Shown piece after piece: positions 10,125 through 17,985 of a stretch of DNA of 64,000 bases. A model generated the notes under the pieces. That model saw only the letters and a list, made by a program, of their open reading frames with translations, was not told the origin of the DNA and made no database searches. The stretch comes from Pseudomonas mendocina (lineage in GTDB: Bacteria; Pseudomonadota; Gammaproteobacteria; Pseudomonadales; Pseudomonadaceae), in contig NZ_CP027657.1 in NCBI RefSeq assembly GCF_003008615.1, positions 434,001 through 498,000 on the forward strand, written 5' to 3'. How positions within the stretch are numbered: the first letter of the stretch is position 1; every line of letters begins with the position of its first letter. Both the position numbers and the translations under genes were made by a program.

Positions 10125-11288
10125 TCAGAAAGAGCGCGGCAGCTCGAGCAAATGCTCGGCCACGTAGCTCAGGATCAGGTTGGTGGAGATCGGCGCCACC
10201 TGGTACAGGCGGGTCTCGCGGAACTTGCGCTCGACGTCGTATTCGTTGGCGAAACCGAAACCGCCGTGGGTCTGCAGGCAGGCGTTGGCCGCCTCCCAGC
10301 TGGCCTTGGCCGCCAGGTACTTGGCCATGTTTGCGGCAGCACCGGCGTTGCGCCCGGCGTCGTACTCTTCACAAGCGCGCCAGCGCATCAGGTCGGCGGC
10401 CTCGATCTCGATGTGCGCCTCGGCGATGGGGAACTGCACGCCCTGGTTCTGCCCGATGGGGCGGCCGAACACCACGCGATCACGGGCGTACTGCGCGGAC
10501 TTCTCGATGAACCAGCGACCGTCACCGATACACTCGGCGGCGATCAGCGTGCGCTCGGCATTGAGGCCGTCGAGGATGTAGCGGAAACCCTTGCCCTCTT
10601 CGCCAATCAGGCTGCTGGCGGGGATTTCCAGGTTGTCGAAGAACAGCTCGTTGGTCTCGTGATTGACCATGTTGGCGATCGGTTGCACGGTCAGGCCGTT
10701 GCCGATGGCTTCGCGCAGGTCGACCAGGAAGATCGACATGCCCTCGGACTTGCGCTGCACCTCGGCCAGCGGCGTGGTACGCGCCAGCAGGATCATCAGA
10801 TCAGAGTGCTGAACGCGCGAGATCCACACCTTCTGGCCGTTGATCACGTACTTGTCGCCCTGACGCACGGCGGTGGTCTTGATCTTGGTGGTGTCGGTGC
10901 CGGTGGTCGGCTCGGTGACGCCCATCGATTGCAGGCGCAGCTCGCCGCTGGCGAGCTTGGGCAGGTAGTAGCGCTTCTGCTCCTCGCTGCCGTTACGCAG
11001 CAGGGTGAACATGTTGTACATCTGCCCGTGGATGGTGCCGGAGTTGCCGCCGCAGTGATTGACCTCTTCGAGAATCACCGACGCCTCGGCCAGGCCCAGA
11101 CCCGAGCCGCCGTACTCCTCCGGGATCATCGCCGACAGCCAGCCGGCTTCGGTCATGGCCGTGACGAAGGCTTCGGGGAAGCCCTTCTCCTCATCGATCT
11201 TGCGCCAGTATTCGGCCGGGAATTCCGCACAAAGGGCGCGCACGCCTTCGCGGATCGCATTGAGTTCTTCGTTATTGTTGGGGTTCAT
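10125..11288 (-). CDS. Acyl-CoA dehydrogenase
   Basis: A 387-residue flavoprotein of the ACAD superfamily. It has the N-terminal helical domain with IPEEYGGSGLGLAEA, the middle beta domain with SMGVTEPTTGTDTTKIKTTA and KVWISRVQHSDL (FAD/substrate loops), and a C-terminal helical domain with RMFRETR-like KFRETRLYQV. It oxidises an acyl-CoA to the enoyl-CoA. It matches the position of PA0879 in the P. aeruginosa itaconate locus; a role for methylsuccinyl-CoA or a similar branched C5 acyl-CoA is inferred from context. The start MNPNNNEELNAIREGV is the only good one. Translation is probably independent of the downstream MmgE/PrpD gene because of the repeat between them. Confidence 0.9.
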   Translation of the reverse strand: MNPNNNEELNAIREGVRALCAEFPAEYWRKIDEEKGFPEAFVTAMTEAGWLSAMIPEEYGGSGLGLAEASVILEEVNHCGGNSGTIHGQMYNMFTLLRNGSEEQKRYYLPKLASGELRLQSMGVTEPTTGTDTTKIKTTAVRQGDKYVINGQKVWISRVQHSDLMILLARTTPLAEVQRKSEGMSIFLVDLREAIGNGLTVQPIANMVNHETNELFFDNLEIPASSLIGEEGKGFRYILDGLNAERTLIAAECIGDGRWFIEKSAQYARDRVVFGRPIGQNQGVQFPIAEAHIEIEAADLMRWRACEEYDAGRNAGAAANMAKYLAAKASWEAANACLQTHGGFGFANEYDVERKFRETRLYQVAPISTNLILSYVAEHLLELPRSF

Positions 11289-11315
11289 CGGTCTTCCTCG
11301 GAATCATGGATGACA

Positions 11316-11490
11316 CGTAGGGCGTACTCGGCTTTGGCCTCCTGCGTCGCTCTAACTCCTGCATCCATGCAGTCGTCGCGAAGCAGTACGCCGTTAGAAA
11401 ACTGAGCCTTAGGCCCGGTGCCGGTATTGGCATGGTTCGGCGGACTGTTCGCTTAGGCTACGAGCGGCCGGCGTCCCGGTCCGCCCTACG
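11316..11490. repeat. Interspersed repeat family 2, copy 1
   Basis: About 175 bp between the acyl-CoA dehydrogenase and itaconyl-CoA hydratase genes, repeated in inverse orientation at 62050-62223. Shared landmarks are GTAGGGCGTACTCGGCTTTG, a GCATCCATGCAGTCGTCGCG segment and a GGACTGTTCGCT segment. The ends read CGTAGG/CCTACG in both copies. Confidence 0.75.
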
Positions 11491-11492
11491 AA

Positions 11493-12320
11493 TCAGTCGA
11501 ATTGCACGTCGGCACGTTGTGCCAGGCCGGCTTCGTTGCCGGCCCACAGCTCGGCCTGGCCTTCGCCCAGCAGACGCCCGCCCACCTCGAAGGGTTGCGG
11601 CGAGATCAACGGACGCAAGCCGCGGTAGGCGAAGCGGCGCAGACGTGCCTCGGGGTTGGCACGGCAGAAGGCGCGCAGGCTCAGCGTGGCGATCAGCGGG
11701 CCGTGCACGACCAGGCCGCCGTAGCCTTCGGTTTCGGTGACGTAGGGCCAGTCGTAGTGAATGCGATGCCCGTTGAAGGTCACCGCGCTGTAGCGAAACA
11801 GCAGCGTGCTGGACGGCGTGACCGCCTCGCGCCAATCGCCCGCCACCATCGGCTCGCCACTGCTGGCCTTGGGTGGGCTGGGCTCGCGGTAGACGATGTC
11901 CTGCTCTTCGCGAATGGCCAGTTGGCCGTCCTGCAGGTAGTCGTGCTGCACGGTGACGAACAGCAGCGCGCCAGTGCGGCCGTGCTTTTCCTCGATGTGC
12001 TTGATGGTCGATACCCGGCTGGCTTCGCCGCCCACTCGCAGCGGCTGGAAGAACTCGACGCGGCCGCCAGCCCACATGCGGTTGCGATTGTCCGCTGGCG
12101 GCAGGAAGCCACCGCGTGCCGGATGACCGTCCTCGCCCAGTTGGTTCTCGCTCAGCGGCTCCTGAAAGAAGGCCCAATGCCACAGCGGCGGCAGCGCCTC
12201 GCCATGCGCCGGCGTGGCTTCGCCAAGGGTGGCGGCGATGCGCTTGACCAGATTGCGACTGAGTTGGTCGTGGGCCTCTTCGCTACGACCGATCCAGGCA
12301 GAAACAGCAGAGTCACTCAT
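11493..12320 (-). CDS. ich: MaoC/FAS1-like dehydratase, probable itaconyl-CoA hydratase
   Basis: A 275-residue double-hotdog protein. An N-terminal FAS1-type dehydratase half (LPPLWHWAFFQEPL...LGEDGHPARGGFLPP) is joined to a C-terminal MaoC-like half with FNGHRIHYDWPY and VHGPLIATL; the Asp/His pair sits in the GHRIHYD segment. By family (mesaconyl-C4-CoA hydratase/HTD2) and by gene order it should hydrate itaconyl-CoA to citramalyl-CoA (PA0878, Ich). It is the first gene of the catabolic run, divergent from the LysR gene, and the candidate operator at 12405-12425 lies about 85 bp upstream. Confidence 0.85.
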   Translation of the reverse strand: MSDSAVSAWIGRSEEAHDQLSRNLVKRIAATLGEATPAHGEALPPLWHWAFFQEPLSENQLGEDGHPARGGFLPPADNRNRMWAGGRVEFFQPLRVGGEASRVSTIKHIEEKHGRTGALLFVTVQHDYLQDGQLAIREEQDIVYREPSPPKASSGEPMVAGDWREAVTPSSTLLFRYSAVTFNGHRIHYDWPYVTETEGYGGLVVHGPLIATLSLRAFCRANPEARLRRFAYRGLRPLISPQPFEVGGRLLGEGQAELWAGNEAGLAQRADVQFD

Positions 12321-12404
12321 AGGGGCAGGTTCCAGCTCGCTCTTGTGTGAACCGAAGCATGCAACGCTGCCGTGCGTTCATAGAATCCGCATTTATTTAA
12401 CCCA

Positions 12405-12425
12405 GCGTTCGGATATGCTGAACGC
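12405..12425. promoter_or_regulatory. Candidate LysR operator
   Basis: Perfect inverted repeat GCGTTC-N9-GAACGC in the divergent intergenic region, with a further GCGTTC half site at 12374-12379. An inverted repeat plus an extra half site is the usual arrangement for LysR-type regulators. Assignment to the adjacent regulator is inference. Confidence 0.5.
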
Positions 12426-12436
12426 CATATTTCTAT

Positions 12437-12518
12437 GTGGGAGGGGCTTTAGCCGCGATGTTTTCCGGGGAAGCCAGGGCGTCGCGGCTAAAGCGGATCG
12501 CCGCCCGGCCCCTCCCAC
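12437..12518. repeat. REP-like palindrome, GTGGGAGG family
   Basis: GTGGGAGGGGCTTTAGCCGCGA is mirrored about 60 bp later by TCGCGGCTAAAG...GGCCCCTCCCAC. It lies in the leader between the LysR promoter region and the LysR start. Related copies occur at 19009, 42188, 42370 and across 47.8-48.25 kb. Confidence 0.8.
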
Positions 12519-12534
12519 AGAAGCAGAGGAACCC

Positions 12535-13422
12535 ATGCACTTCGATCTTGCCGACCTGCGCCTGTTCATCCATATCGCCGAGTCGCCCAGCCTGACTCAA
12601 GGTGCGCGCAAGGCGTTCCTCTCACCAGCCGCCGCCAGCGCACGGATCAAGACCTTGGAAAGCCAGCTCGGCAGTCGTCTGTTGTATCGCGACAGTCGCG
12701 GTGTCGAGCTGACGCCGGCCGGTCAGCGTCTGCTGCAACATGCGCGGCTGATCATGCGTCAGGTGGACTACCTGAAAAGCGAGTTCACCGAATACGGCAC
12801 CGACGCCGCCGGGCATATCCGCATCTTCGCCAACACCACGGCAGTGACCGAATTCCTCCCCGAGGTGCTGGCCGGCTTTCTCGCCGAACGCCCCGGCGTC
12901 ACCGTCGACCTGCAGGAGCGCCTCAGCCGCGACATCGTGCGTGGCGTACTCGATGGCGCCGCTGACCTTGGCATCATCGCCGGCCCGGTGCAGGCGCCCG
13001 GCCTGCAAGTGCTGCACTTCAGCACCGACCGCCTGGTGCTGGCCGTGCCACTGGGCCATGCGCTGGCGCAGCACAAGTCGGTGAGCTTCGCCGACACCCT
13101 CGCCTACCAGCACATCGGCCTGCACGAAGGCAGCACACTGCTGAGCTTCTTGCGCGAACAGGTGGAAACCCTTGGCGGCAGCCTGGCACTGCGGATTCAG
13201 GTATCGAGTTTCGAGGCGATCTGCCGGATGGTCGAGGCCGGCGTAGGCATCGGCATCATTCCCGAGTCATCGGCGTTGCGGCACAGCCGCACCATGCAGC
13301 TGGCGACCCTGCAGCTGGACGAAGCCTGGGCGGTGCGCGAACGCAGCATGCTGGTGCGTGAACTGGACGCGCTGCCAGGCAGCGTGCGGGCGTTGATCGA
13401 TCGGCTGAACCAGGGCGTCTAG
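12535..13422 (+). CDS. LysR-family regulator of the itaconate locus
   Basis: A 295-residue LysR-type transcriptional regulator. The N-terminal winged helix-turn-helix (LRLFIHIAESPSLTQGARKAFLSPAAASARIKTLE, residues about 6-40) is followed by a linker helix and a periplasmic-binding-like effector domain (FANTTAVTEFLPEVLAGFLAERPGV onward). Start at 12535 (MHFDLADL) is preceded by AGAGGA at good spacing; a longer frame from 12214 would translate through the REP palindrome and is rejected. It is divergent from the hydratase gene, as PA0877 is in P. aeruginosa, so it probably activates the catabolic operon with an itaconate-derived co-inducer. The co-inducer is not deducible from sequence. Confidence 0.92.
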   Translation: MHFDLADLRLFIHIAESPSLTQGARKAFLSPAAASARIKTLESQLGSRLLYRDSRGVELTPAGQRLLQHARLIMRQVDYLKSEFTEYGTDAAGHIRIFANTTAVTEFLPEVLAGFLAERPGVTVDLQERLSRDIVRGVLDGAADLGIIAGPVQAPGLQVLHFSTDRLVLAVPLGHALAQHKSVSFADTLAYQHIGLHEGSTLLSFLREQVETLGGSLALRIQVSSFEAICRMVEAGVGIGIIPESSALRHSRTMQLATLQLDEAWAVRERSMLVRELDALPGSVRALIDRLNQGV

Positions 13423-13437
13423 GCAGAAGCGACAGGC

Positions 13438-13464
13438 AAAAAAAGGGCGACCAATTGGTCGCCC
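13438..13464 (-). terminator. Minus-strand hairpin with T-run, possible terminator
   Basis: A perfect 20-bp palindrome (GGGCGACCAATTGGTCGCCC, 13445-13464) followed on the minus strand by seven T. It lies just after the LysR stop, where the plus strand has no T-run. A gene to its right on the minus strand is not evident, so either it serves lysR as a simple hairpin or it ends an unannotated minus-strand RNA from 13.5-13.7 kb. Confidence 0.6.
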
Positions 13465-13720
13465 GCCCATTCAAGGCATTCCCATAGAGGAATGCGGAAA
13501 CGCTTGCACCCAAATCACGCAGGATCATTGGGACGGCCTCAGTGTCGCCGCAGGTGCCTGCCCTGCCTATTGCACCAAGGTCGTATGCGCGACCGACAAT
13601 CGACAGGCACTGCCACCAGCCTCTGCGGCAGCGACGAACCTCCACTCATTGCGCGCCCACCACACGACGAGACCGGTATCGAAAGGACTTGCCTTGCAAT
13701 CAATAACCATTATCATTAAT

Positions 13721-13743
13721 GAAATGTTATACAGTAACCAAAG
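13721..13743 (+). promoter_or_regulatory. Candidate Zur box before rpmE2-rpmJ2
   Basis: GAAATGTTATACAGTAACC matches the left half and core of the proteobacterial Zur site (GAAATGTTATANNATAACATTTC); the right half is weaker. An AT-rich Fur/Zur-like stretch (AACCATTATCATTAATG) adjoins it. The site is 12 bp upstream of a zinc-independent L31 gene, a classic Zur target, which supports the call. Confidence 0.55.
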
Positions 13744-13754
13744 GCAAAATCCTC

Positions 13755-14012
13755 ATGAAACCCGGCATCCACCCCGACTACCGCCCCGTGCTCTTCCATG
13801 ACGTGGCCGCAAACGCTTACTTCCTGATCGGCTCCACGGTCGCCACCGACAAGACCCATGACTACCAGGGACAGGTCTATCCCTACGTCATCCTCGACGT
13901 CTCCAGCGCCTCGCACCCCGTCTATACCGGCCAGCAACGCCAGGCCAAGAGCGAAGGCCGCATCGCAGGCTTCAACAAACGCTTCGCTGGTTTTGCCGGA
14001 GGTGGGAAATGA
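13755..14012 (+). CDS. rpmE2: 50S ribosomal protein L31 type B (zinc-independent)
   Basis: 85 residues beginning [20 protein letters not shown], with [20 protein letters not shown] in the middle: the type B (C-minus) L31 paralogue. It lacks the CxxC zinc ligands of the standard L31 and replaces it on the ribosome when zinc is scarce, releasing zinc. The frame is open from 13719, but the family begins at the Met used here; the upstream ATG lies inside the candidate Zur box. The ribosome site is weak (AAGGC). It overlaps rpmJ2 by ATGA, so the two are translationally coupled. Confidence 0.93.
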   Translation: MKPGIHPDYRPVLFHDVAANAYFLIGSTVATDKTHDYQGQVYPYVILDVSSASHPVYTGQQRQAKSEGRIAGFNKRFAGFAGGGK

Positions 14013-14164
14013 AAGTCGTCGCCTCACTGAAGCAGGCCAAGCTGCGTCACCGCGACTGCCAGATCGTCAAACGTCGCGGCCGTGTCTATGTGATCTGCAA
14101 GACCGAACCACGTTTCAAGTGCGTGCAGGGACGACCGAAGCCGAAGCGCAAGAACAAGGGCTGA
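14009..14164 (+). CDS. rpmJ2: 50S ribosomal protein L36 type B
   Basis: 51 residues, [20 protein letters not shown] and onward, then [20 protein letters not shown] and a Lys/Arg-rich tail: the YkgO-type L36 paralogue. The first CxxC of zinc-binding L36 is absent (single Cys at 17, 30 and 38). Paired with rpmE2 as in many Zur regulons; the start codon overlaps the rpmE2 stop. TGA at 14162-14164, 28 bp from the convergent phhR stop. Confidence 0.92.
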   Translation: MKVVASLKQAKLRHRDCQIVKRRGRVYVICKTEPRFKCVQGRPKPKRKNKG

Positions 14165-14191
14165 AAGTCGTGCGCGTTCAGCGTCCTGCCA

Positions 14192-15745
14192 TCACTCCTT
14201 GCCCAACCCATGCTGACGCAGCTTGTTGGCGATGGTGGTATGGGAAACCCCGAGCCGCTTGCCCAATTGGCGGCTGCTCGGGTGCTCGTGATACAGGCGC
14301 TCCAGCACAGCCTTTTCGAAGCGCCCGAGAATATCGTCGAGGCTGCCTTCCACCGAGAATTCACCCAGAGGCTGCGGTGCGCCGTAATCCGGCAGGCGAA
14401 TATGCTCGACCTTCACCGTACCGCCGTCGCACAGCGATACGGCCTGGAACAGCACGTTCTCCAGTTGCCGCACATTGCCCGGCCAGTGGTAATGCGCCAT
14501 GCGTTCGAAGGCCTGCGGCGCCAGCTTCGGCAGACTGCAGCCGATCTGCCGGCTGGCCGAATCGAGGAAGTGATCGACCAGCGGCGCCAGGCCGTCGAGG
14601 CATTCGCGCAGCGGCGGGATATGCAGGCTGAGCACGTTGAGACGGTGGTAGAGATCCTGGCGAAATTCGCCACGCGCGCACAGTTCGGACAAGTCCACCT
14701 GGGTGGCGCAGATCACCCGCACGTCCAGGTACACCTCCTCGTCGCTGCCCACGCGGCGGAAGCAACCATCCTGCAGGAAACGCAGCAGCTTGGCCTGCAT
14801 GCGCGGGCTCATCTCACCGACGCCATCGAGAAACAGCGTGCCGCCGGCGGTCAGCTCCAACAGGCCGAGTTTACCTTCCGGACGCGCGCCCTCGAAGGCC
14901 CCCGGGCCGTAGCCGAACAGCTCGGTCTCGGCCATCGACTCCGGCAGGCCGGCGCAGTTGAGCGCCATGAACGGCGACTGGCCACGCGGGCTGGCCAGGT
15001 GGCAGGCGCGCGCCAGCAGCTCCTTGCCCGTACCGGTTTCGCCCTCGATCAACAGCGGTGCATCCAGCGGCGCCATGCGCCGTGCCTCACGCACCACTGC
15101 CGCCATGACCTTGGAACTCTGGAAGATCGAGTCGAAACCGCGTAGCTCCTGCTTGCGCACGTGGTAGATGCGCTCACCGACACGGTCGGCGCGATGCAGG
15201 GTGAGCACCGCACCGGCCAGTGCCTCGCTCTCGTCATGCTCACTTTGCAGCGGCGCGATATCGGCAAGAAACACGTCGCCCTTGATCTGCACACGCAGCC
15301 CATTGATCCGTGCCTTGTTGGCCCGCACCAGCTCGGGCAGATCGAAGTCCTCGGCGTAGCGCGACAGCGGAATGCCCGGCACTTCGTCGACACGCACGCC
15401 GAGCAACTGCGCAGCGCTGCGATTGGCCGCGACGATGGAACCGCCCATGTCGATGGACAGCACCGGAAAATCAAGGGCGCCGAGCAAGGCGTTGAGTTCC
15501 AGGTGACGGCGCTCGCTGGGCATCAGGCCGACGCGCTTGACGCCGAACACCCCGGCAATGGCTTCCAGCTTCGGGCGCAATGCCTGGAATTGCAGGTTGA
15601 TCAGGTTCGGGCAATGCAGATAGATGGCGTTGCCCTGCTCGCCCCCGACTTCGCCACGTGCCACGTTGATGCCGTAGTCGACCAGCAGTTCGAGGATGTC
15701 GCGCAGGATGCCGACACGGTTCTGGCAGTGGATCTTGATACGCAT
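14192..15745 (-). CDS. phhR: Aromatic amino acid regulator PhhR (TyrR family)
   Basis: 517 residues in TyrR order: an N-terminal ACT domain (MRIKIHCQNRVGILRDILEL), a PAS domain (about 80-190), a central AAA+ domain (Walker A GETGTGKE; Walker B GGTLFLDGVGEM) and a C-terminal helix-turn-helix (SSRQLGKRLGVSHTTIANKL). The sigma-54 contact loop GAFTGA reads GAFEGA, in line with TyrR/PhhR proteins, which have lost or reduced sigma-54 dependence. It activates phenylalanine/tyrosine catabolism. It is divergent from phhA, and a TGTAAA-N6-TTTACA-like box lies between them. Confidence 0.95.
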   Translation of the reverse strand: MRIKIHCQNRVGILRDILELLVDYGINVARGEVGGEQGNAIYLHCPNLINLQFQALRPKLEAIAGVFGVKRVGLMPSERRHLELNALLGALDFPVLSIDMGGSIVAANRSAAQLLGVRVDEVPGIPLSRYAEDFDLPELVRANKARINGLRVQIKGDVFLADIAPLQSEHDESEALAGAVLTLHRADRVGERIYHVRKQELRGFDSIFQSSKVMAAVVREARRMAPLDAPLLIEGETGTGKELLARACHLASPRGQSPFMALNCAGLPESMAETELFGYGPGAFEGARPEGKLGLLELTAGGTLFLDGVGEMSPRMQAKLLRFLQDGCFRRVGSDEEVYLDVRVICATQVDLSELCARGEFRQDLYHRLNVLSLHIPPLRECLDGLAPLVDHFLDSASRQIGCSLPKLAPQAFERMAHYHWPGNVRQLENVLFQAVSLCDGGTVKVEHIRLPDYGAPQPLGEFSVEGSLDDILGRFEKAVLERLYHEHPSSRQLGKRLGVSHTTIANKLRQHGLGKE

Positions 15746-15875
15746 GGCGCAGGCTCTTATCGGTCTTGTTATGGGCCGCCAGGGCGAGCAATCGGCCGTG
15801 GCTGCGAATTTTCCGTCAAGAATATGTGACAGATTAGCGCAGCAGCAAGGTGACGCACTGTGGCCGCCGGAAATC

Positions 15876-15893
15876 CGTAATCAATTCTTTACG
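15876..15893. promoter_or_regulatory. PhhR/TyrR box in phhR-phhA intergenic region
   Basis: CGTAAT-CAATTC-TTTACG matches the TyrR/PhhR consensus TGTAAA-N6-TTTACA at 9 of 12 positions and is itself an inverted repeat. It lies about 100 bp upstream of phhA. Confidence 0.65.
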
Positions 15894-15994
15894 AAATTAC
15901 CGCAGGCGCACATGGGCACCTGTCGCTCTGCCTCTGCCACATACGGCACAACAGGCCCATTCTCCGGTCAAGACAATAACAACAGGAGGCAGCG

Positions 15995-16780
15995 ATGAAG
16001 AGCACGCAGTACCTGGCACGGGAACCGGATGAAAGCGGCTTTATCCACTATCCGGACAGCGAACATCAGGTCTGGCACACGCTGATCACCCGCCAGCTCG
16101 AGGTGATCCAGGGGCGTGCCTGCCAGGAGTACCTCGACGGTATCGAGCAGCTCGCCCTGCCCCTCGAGCGCATCCCGCAGCTTGGCGAAGTCAACCGCGT
16201 GCTCGAAGCCAGTACCGGCTGGAACGTCGCTCGGGTACCGGCGCTGATCCCCTTCCAGACCTTCTTCGAGCTGCTGGCCAGCAAGCGTTTTCCCGTGGCC
16301 ACCTTTATCCGCACGCCCGAGGAACTGGACTACCTGCAGGAGCCAGACATCTTCCACGAGCTTTTCGGTCACTGCCCGCTGCTGACCAATCCCTGGTTCG
16401 CCGAATTCACCCACACCTACGGCAAACTCGGCCTCAAAGCGAGCAAGGAAGAGCGCGTCTACCTGGCGCGGCTGTACTGGCTGACCATCGAGTTCGGCCT
16501 GGTCGACACGCCAAAGGGTCGACGTATCTATGGCGGCGGCATCCTTTCCTCGCCGAAGGAAACCCGCTACGCACTGTCCGACGTACCCGAGCACCAGGCC
16601 TTCGATCCACTGGAGGCGATGCGTACGCCCTACCGCATCGATATCCTGCAACCTCTGTATTTCGTCCTGCCGGATCTCAAGCGTCTGTTCGAGCTGGCCC
16701 AGGAGGACATCATGGCGCTGGTACAACAAGCCAGACAGATGGGTCTGCATGCGCCTAAATTCCCACCGAAAGCCGCATAG
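15995..16780 (+). CDS. phhA: Phenylalanine-4-hydroxylase
   Basis: A 261-residue monomeric bacterial phenylalanine hydroxylase that converts L-Phe to L-Tyr using O2 and tetrahydrobiopterin or a related pterin. The iron ligands are visible: two His in [14 protein letters not shown] and the Glu in [30 protein letters not shown] is the conserved substrate-side segment. AGGAGG is seven bases from the ATG. phhB follows after a palindrome; together with phhR this is the aromatic degradation regulon. Confidence 0.97.
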   Translation: MKSTQYLAREPDESGFIHYPDSEHQVWHTLITRQLEVIQGRACQEYLDGIEQLALPLERIPQLGEVNRVLEASTGWNVARVPALIPFQTFFELLASKRFPVATFIRTPEELDYLQEPDIFHELFGHCPLLTNPWFAEFTHTYGKLGLKASKEERVYLARLYWLTIEFGLVDTPKGRRIYGGGILSSPKETRYALSDVPEHQAFDPLEAMRTPYRIDILQPLYFVLPDLKRLFELAQEDIMALVQQARQMGLHAPKFPPKAA

Positions 16781-16810
16781 AGCGGACATGCCGTCAGGCT
16801 TGCCAGCGAG

Positions 16811-16868
16811 TAGCCCGGATGAAATCCGGGATCACCCACAGACATGGCCCCGGATTTCATCCGGGCTA
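16811..16868. repeat. Palindromic repeat between phhA and phhB
   Basis: TAGCCCGGATGAAATCCGGG and its mirror image CCCGGATTTCATCCGGGCTA separated by about 18 bp. A degenerate form (CCCCGGATGCAATCCGGGG) is at 47747-47765. It could act as an mRNA processing or stability hairpin between the two genes. Confidence 0.85.
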
Positions 16869-16887
16869 CAAAAACCAGGAGAACTCC

Positions 16888-17241
16888 ATGAGCCTTGCCC
16901 AAGCCCAATGCGAAGCCTGCCGCGCCGACGCGCCGCACGTCTCGGAAGAGGAACTTGCCGAACTGATTCGCGAGATTCCGGACTGGAACATCGAAGTGCG
17001 CGACGACCACATGGAACTGGAGCGGGTCTATCTGTTCAAGAATTTCCGCCACGCCCTGGCCTTCACCAACGCCGTGGGCGCCATCGCCGAGGAAGTCGGC
17101 CATCACCCGGCGCTGCTCACCGAATGGGGCAAGGTCACCGTGACCTGGTGGAGCCATGAGATGCGCGGCCTACACCGTAACGACTTCATCATGGCAGCCC
17201 GCACCGACGTGCTCGCCGCCAATGCCGAGGGGCGTAAGTAA
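16888..17241 (+). CDS. phhB: Pterin-4a-carbinolamine dehydratase
   Basis: 117 residues; recycles the 4a-hydroxypterin made by PhhA. The family motif [19 protein letters not shown] has the catalytic His residues, with DWNIEV and the FTNAVG helix before it. Start at 16888 follows CAGGAG; the longer frame begins inside the upstream palindrome. The aromatic aminotransferase gene (phhC) that follows phhB in P. aeruginosa is not here; palindromic repeats and a cold-shock gene come next. Confidence 0.95.
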   Translation: MSLAQAQCEACRADAPHVSEEELAELIREIPDWNIEVRDDHMELERVYLFKNFRHALAFTNAVGAIAEEVGHHPALLTEWGKVTVTWWSHEMRGLHRNDFIMAARTDVLAANAEGRK

Positions 17242-17267
17242 ACGTTCACTTGAACCGGGGCTGAGCC

Positions 17268-17334
17268 GTAAGGTGCGCTGTGCGCACCGACTCCAGTATC
17301 GCGTCAAACCAGCGGTGCGCACAGCGCACCCTAC
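17268..17334. repeat. Palindromic repeat, GTAGGGTGCGC family
   Basis: GTAAGGTGCGCTGTGCGCACC mirrored by GGTGCGCACAGCGCACCCTAC. Same family as 7257-7314. Confidence 0.8.
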
Positions 17335-17351
17335 CCGATCGTCGCAATCCC

Positions 17352-17420
17352 GTAGGGTGGGTTAGCCGCCTGCCACAGTTGCCAGGAACACCCACAATGT
17401 CTGCTGCGGCGTAACCCACC
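17352..17420. repeat. Palindromic repeat, GTAGGGTGGGTTA type
   Basis: GTAGGGTGGGTTAGCCGCC mirrored by GCGGCGTAACCCACC about 35 bp later. A third kind of extragenic palindrome directly beside the preceding one. Together the two fill most of the phhB-csp gap. Confidence 0.75.
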
Positions 17421-17502
17421 ATCGGCGCAACTCGGTCTATCGCCTGACGGATTGACCAGTGCACCTTCCCGCCTCGATGCCATTGCCTTTACCGCAGAAA
17501 CG

Positions 17503-17529
17503 ACAAGGCCCGTCAGTGACGGGCCTTGT
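17503..17529 (-). terminator. Terminator-like hairpin after the cold-shock gene
   Basis: Perfect stem ACAAGGCCCGTCA / TGACGGGCCTTGT with a one-base centre, 16 bp beyond the csp stop on the minus strand; the T-rich tail is weak (GTCGTTTC). Confidence 0.65.
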
Positions 17530-17545
17530 GCTTTCGAGCTACAGC

Positions 17546-17755
17546 TCAGAGTGCAGAAACGTCTTCCGCCTGCAGTCCTTTCTGGCCCTGGGTCACGCTG
17601 TATTCGACCTTCTGGCCTTCGACCAGAGTGCGGTGACCATCGCCGCGGATGGCGCGGTAGTGAACGAATACGTCCGGGCCGCTTTCGCGCTGAATGAACC
17701 CGTAACCCTTGGAATCATTGAACCATTTGACGGTGCCCGTCTCGCGATCTGCCAT
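17546..17755 (-). CDS. CspA-family cold-shock protein
   Basis: A 69-residue single-strand nucleic acid chaperone. RNP1-like KGYGFIQRE and RNP2-like DVFVHYRAI motifs and the opening [11 protein letters not shown] identify it. The start [11 protein letters not shown] at 17755 follows GGAGAAG; a frame open to 17872 is the 5' untranslated leader, which is long (promoter likely near 17.9 kb) as usual for cold-shock mRNAs. The motif HYRAI instead of HFSAI is typical of the Pseudomonas CapB-like subgroup, but the exact paralogue is not assigned. Confidence 0.95.
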   Translation of the reverse strand: MADRETGTVKWFNDSKGYGFIQRESGPDVFVHYRAIRGDGHRTLVEGQKVEYSVTQGQKGLQAEDVSAL

Positions 17756-17985
17756 TACCAACTTCTCCAAACTCGCTATATTTTTATTATCCCGAAGGCG
17801 CTTTGATGGCTCGGTAAAAACGTTCTTCTCATCGCTCGCCAACCCCGACACTTCGAGCGTGGAGCAGGTCAAGCGAATAGCGTTCTTGCTGCAGCCGAAG
17901 GCCGAGTATAGAGCATGATCTGTGACTGAAAAGCACTTTTTTGGAACCGATAGAAAACCAGAAAATATAAGGCTTAGCGCCGGCT

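Noticed and set aside
15895..15935. Sigma-54 promoter before phhA
   Set aside because: A GG...GC pair exists but the spacing does not fit the -24/-12 consensus.
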